Shown here: positions 60,775-64,000 of the stretch, in pieces
How the letters are laid out: each line of letters opens with the position of its first letter
Numbering within the stretch: position 1 is the first letter of the stretch
Assembly: GCF_026151205.1 (NCBI RefSeq)
Contig: NC_087080.1
Location: 6,241,096 to 6,305,095 of the forward strand
From: Bolinopsis microptera
Taxonomy: Eukaryota; Ctenophora; Tentaculata; Lobata; Bolinopsidae
Reading direction: 5' to 3'
DNA: 64,000 bases
Program-made: the position numbers and the translations under genes
Notes under the pieces: model-generated
Told to the model about the DNA's origin: nothing
Database searches by the model: none
Seen by the model: the letters and a program-made list of their open reading frames with translations, nothing else

Positions 60775-63700
60775 CAGTATATATCTGGCAGAAAGTGTTA
60801 GAAAGTTTGTGACAACATAAACCGAATACCGGTATTACTGTATTAGATACAAAAAGCTGTAACAAACAGATATTATGAGGTAGAACTGTCAGAAGATTGT
60901 TTACCGAAATTTAAGAGGGTTAGCGTAATTTTAAACTCTCTTAACTAAGGCACCACTAGCCTATTGTTTGTGGTCAAGGAAGAAATTGAATCATGGTTAA
61001 TGCAACAACTGTCAGCATTAGAAGTTACAACATGAGATTATGAGAATATCAAAACTATGTGACTGCAGCTTAGTCTCATTTTTGACCTCACTGAAGTGAT
61101 TAGGTAAAGAGGTTCAATCAGTCAATTGTTTGGAGGGCAAGATGCAACTAACTATATAAACTGCACTACGATCATAATACATATAATATAACATACAAAT
61201 AAAACGGCGAGTTAAGTGGTATGAAGCTCCCCTCCAGGGTGTAGAACAATCTTCCAACTGGAGAAATCCATACAAAAACCATAATATAATGTAACATATA
61301 TTATACAATATTATACATATTACATATATATTTTTAAACTTTCAACACTACTATATAACAAATAATTTGAGATAACGATGTTTAATAAAATGATGCAAAG
61401 AACTATTTCGAAGATCTAATCAACACCGACTTTTAATGTGTAGGAGTACAGCAACAAAATATATATATATATATGTTATATAATATATACAAAACCGTTC
61501 TTATTGAACGGTGTAAGAAAGAGAAAAAGGGATGCAATGAAAGGTTCCGAATTTATCTGTGATATTAGTTACTTATATATATTTCGATGAATTCGATCCA
61601 ACGTTGCATCAGAAGAGGAACATAATATAAGGCATACTACTCTAGTAGCAGGGACGAGTTGAGTGTGCACTTCGATGTATAGAGTTTTTTATACTGAATC
61701 GGGTTAAATAGGTCATTGGTAACTCAAATCACCGAACGGCACATGTTGTGTCGCTAGTCCCAACCCTGTGGGGGCCACGCCCATATTTCACATTAGGCGC
61801 ATATATGGGAAATCTGTATCTCAGCTTCTGAAGGTCTTAGAGACTCAAACTTTGGCTTAAATTGACTGCAATGCACATGTTTATGTTGACACTATAAAGG
61901 TCATAAAGGCCCAAAATGCTTACTTTTGGAAAAAATCCAGAAAGCTGATTTTCACCGGGGCGAGAGTGAAAAAAATCTACTGTAGAAGCTAATTGAAATC
62001 GAGTATGCAGTTTGGTGTCTGTTCTTCAGGTCAGTCCAGAGATTGGGTCACCTTACGATCATCCTCCATAGTGTACTTGTATAGGAATGTACAAGTACAC
62101 ACGCAAAGGCTAACTACGCGGTAGCAGCAAACTGAACTTATCGCAATTCACAAAAGATAAGAGAGCTCGATAATTGCAACGTAAGCTACACTGACTACAC
62201 ACATGTATCTCGGCTTCTGAACGTTGTAGGGGCCTCTCTTTTAGCTAACTGCAAAGGCCACATATACATACAAGCTATAAAGCAACATAGGGTTTATAGT
62301 GCTTAGTTTTGGAGATATTCATTAAAAACTGTTTTAACTTTCGTGCATCCTAAAATAGTAACACATGTGCTTAATTTTGGTATCCCGGGCTAAAAATGTC
62401 TTACAGATACTTTGCTTGCAGCACAGAAAAATGTTCAGCATGAACACATTCAGATAATATTTATGGAGCAACACAATTCAGTTTCAGAAGCTCCTTCCAG
62501 CTATCTTATCTTTTCCTCAAATGTATACGTACATCAAACCATCTCTCTGGTTACTTCAAACCACTTCAATCCCCAAATTTATACATGAACATCCTGTATC
62601 AATATCATTCTAAATTGGTCGTCCCCGCCGGAGCATTTGGTTCTCCTGGCAGTTTTTTTTCCTGGAATCGCCTAATTGTGTGTAATGATGTAAACATAGT
62701 TTTTTACACCAATCACATAACTCAATACAAGAAGTTGTTAACGTCATTGCACACAAAATCAAGCTTGGGAAATTGCACAACATGGCATAACTTAATGAAT
62801 AAAAAACGACATCGGGCCAAAATAAATTAACGGTGAACATTGAAATCAACTAAATAAACACCGCAACTTGGAACTTTGTGCGAACACTGTGATACACAGG
62901 CCGCACATTATAGTTCCCCTCTCCCATTGCTTGATTAGATCTGTACTGGTCTTCTTGGTCTTCTTGGTTTTCCAGAGCGCAAGGCTAGGAAAACCAAATA
63001 TAATTACGACTAACGTTGGAGTACCTTTTTCGTTCTCGGTGGTGTTGAGATTTACGAAAATAGCTCACGAAGCGCCCGAGAAAACACAGCTGCATTCCTA
63101 AGAATTGGGGCCCGTAGAGTGATCTAATAATGTTTCAAGAGGGCCGGCACTGTGTCACATTCAAACTTCTCGGAGAGATGTATCAGATGATCAACTTACT
63201 TGAAAATTTTGACAGCGAGCGGAAATTACTAAGTTTTCGACCAAATGGTTTTTGATTTTTTATTAGACCAAGCCATTTTGGTCTCCCCCATATTGGTCTT
63301 CGGTGGTCATGATATTGATCAGGGAATTGAACTTCTAACTATCTCGTTATATCTACCACAAATTGGGCTCTCTCCAGTACTGTTTGGCTATTATGGCTAG
63401 TCAACTTCAATCCCACCTCATGAAGTAGAATATACTTCTAGCTACCTTTAATTCTGCTACCTCCATGCCATGCCTATTCTACCCAGCTACCACCAGCACG
63501 TTATAATTCTAGCTCTTTCTAGCAACCTCTGAATGCTACCTCCTGCTCTATACAGGTAGGTACCACCAGTGCTCCAGTGGGCAGATACCACCAATTCCAG
63601 CTCTTTTCACGTACTTCGGCTACATCTATTTAGCTACTACTGCAAGGCCCCTTGGCCCCTCCAACATCTGCTCTTTCTAGCAAACTTAACTTAAGCTACC

Positions 63701-64000
63701 TCTTGCCTTTTATAACACCAGCAGCAAAAATTTCCGGCTACCTCAGCCGCATTCAACAATTTCCAGCTCATTGAGGAAGAGGGAACCTGCTATTTCTAGC
63801 AACCTCTGAATGCTACTTATGAGCCTATATCCAGATAGCACAGCACAAGCACCCTCAAATTCTAGCTGGAGCCTGGAGGTAGCCTGAATTAGGTAAAAAC
63901 AGATAGAATTTGAGAGTGATCATCCAACTGAATAAGGATGGATGTAGCCCGAAGTAGTTAGAAGAAGCTACAGTTTTTGGGTACCGTTTGCTAGTGTTAG
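60775..64000. other. Non-coding right end, no gene seen
   Basis: Open frames are short and without motifs (for example 62,585-62,830). An AT microsatellite sits near 61,460-61,475. Two diverged copies of an old repeat start at about 61,815 (tatctcagcttctgaaggtc) and 62,205 (tatctcggcttctgaacgtt), each followed by related gctaactgcaa/attgactgcaa and ctataaag blocks. The last 600 bp are rich in ctagctac/ctagcaacc words, including ctagcaacctctgaatgcta twice (63,519 and 63,797). Confidence 0.5.

Noticed and set aside
1-64000. CRISPR arrays, operons, phage or bacterial genes
   Set aside because: No regularly spaced direct repeats with unique spacers, no clustered long ORFs; gene structure is eukaryotic throughout.

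Overview
This window looks like intron-rich animal nuclear DNA. Coding exons are short (about 50-450 bp), end at GT-AG junctions whose phases agree, and are separated by AT-rich introns full of hairpins, simple repeats and small transposable elements. The gene set (a ten-cysteine-CRD Frizzled receptor, an Ig/fibronectin-III secreted protein, an LRRIQ3-like protein with LRRs and IQ motifs, and a PLAC8-domain protein) points to a metazoan. A many-exon Frizzled and heavy MITE/SINE load suggest an invertebrate, perhaps a non-bilaterian such as a cnidarian, but the phylum cannot be fixed from this sequence alone. Nothing here is bacterial: no operons, no CRISPR array, no long ORFs.

Layout. (1) 1-22,720, minus strand: an Ig/FN3 protein with a signal peptide. 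Six exons lie between 22,720 and 18,477. A further Ig-like exon at 150-1 probably belongs to the same gene, which would then run off the left edge after about 18 kb of mostly non-coding DNA. That stretch contains a 35-bp-arm palindrome, two tandem duplications, a 1.1-kb inverted-repeat element and one small frameshifted coding-like remnant (13,868-14,191). (2) 22,721-28,483: repeat-rich intergenic or terminal-intron DNA with a SINE-like insert, degenerate CCCTAA repeats, a fold-back element and short coding-like fragments. (3) 28,484-43,259, minus strand: a Frizzled receptor, 13 phase-consistent exons from signal peptide to the first part of TM7; the exon(s) holding the end of TM7 and the KTxxxW tail were not found. 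(4) 43,260-51,374: repeats, one candidate minus-strand terminal exon (47,003-47,258) and a decayed LINE reverse transcriptase (48,600-49,850) broken by several later insertions. (5) 51,375-59,873, plus strand: an LRRIQ3-like gene, 12 exons, 563 codons, carrying a tandemly duplicated segment, a 21 x 21-bp minisatellite and a tRNA-derived SINE inside its sixth intron. (6) 60,289-60,774, minus strand: an intronless PLAC8-family gene convergent with the LRRIQ3-like gene. (7) 60,775-64,000: no gene seen.

The genes do not form an obvious pathway. Frizzled is a Wnt receptor; the Ig/FN3 protein is secreted or cell-surface; LRRIQ3 is a calmodulin-type IQ protein of unknown exact role; PLAC8 proteins are small cysteine-rich, membrane-associated proteins. 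The most distinctive signals are in the non-coding DNA: an exact G23/C23 hairpin, nested insertions with target-site duplications, a two-state 14-bp minisatellite, a cluster of ACCGGT palindromes beside a Frizzled splice site, and a strong excess of the CACGTG palindrome. All exon joins were made by eye from splice consensus, phase and family resemblance, and no search was run.
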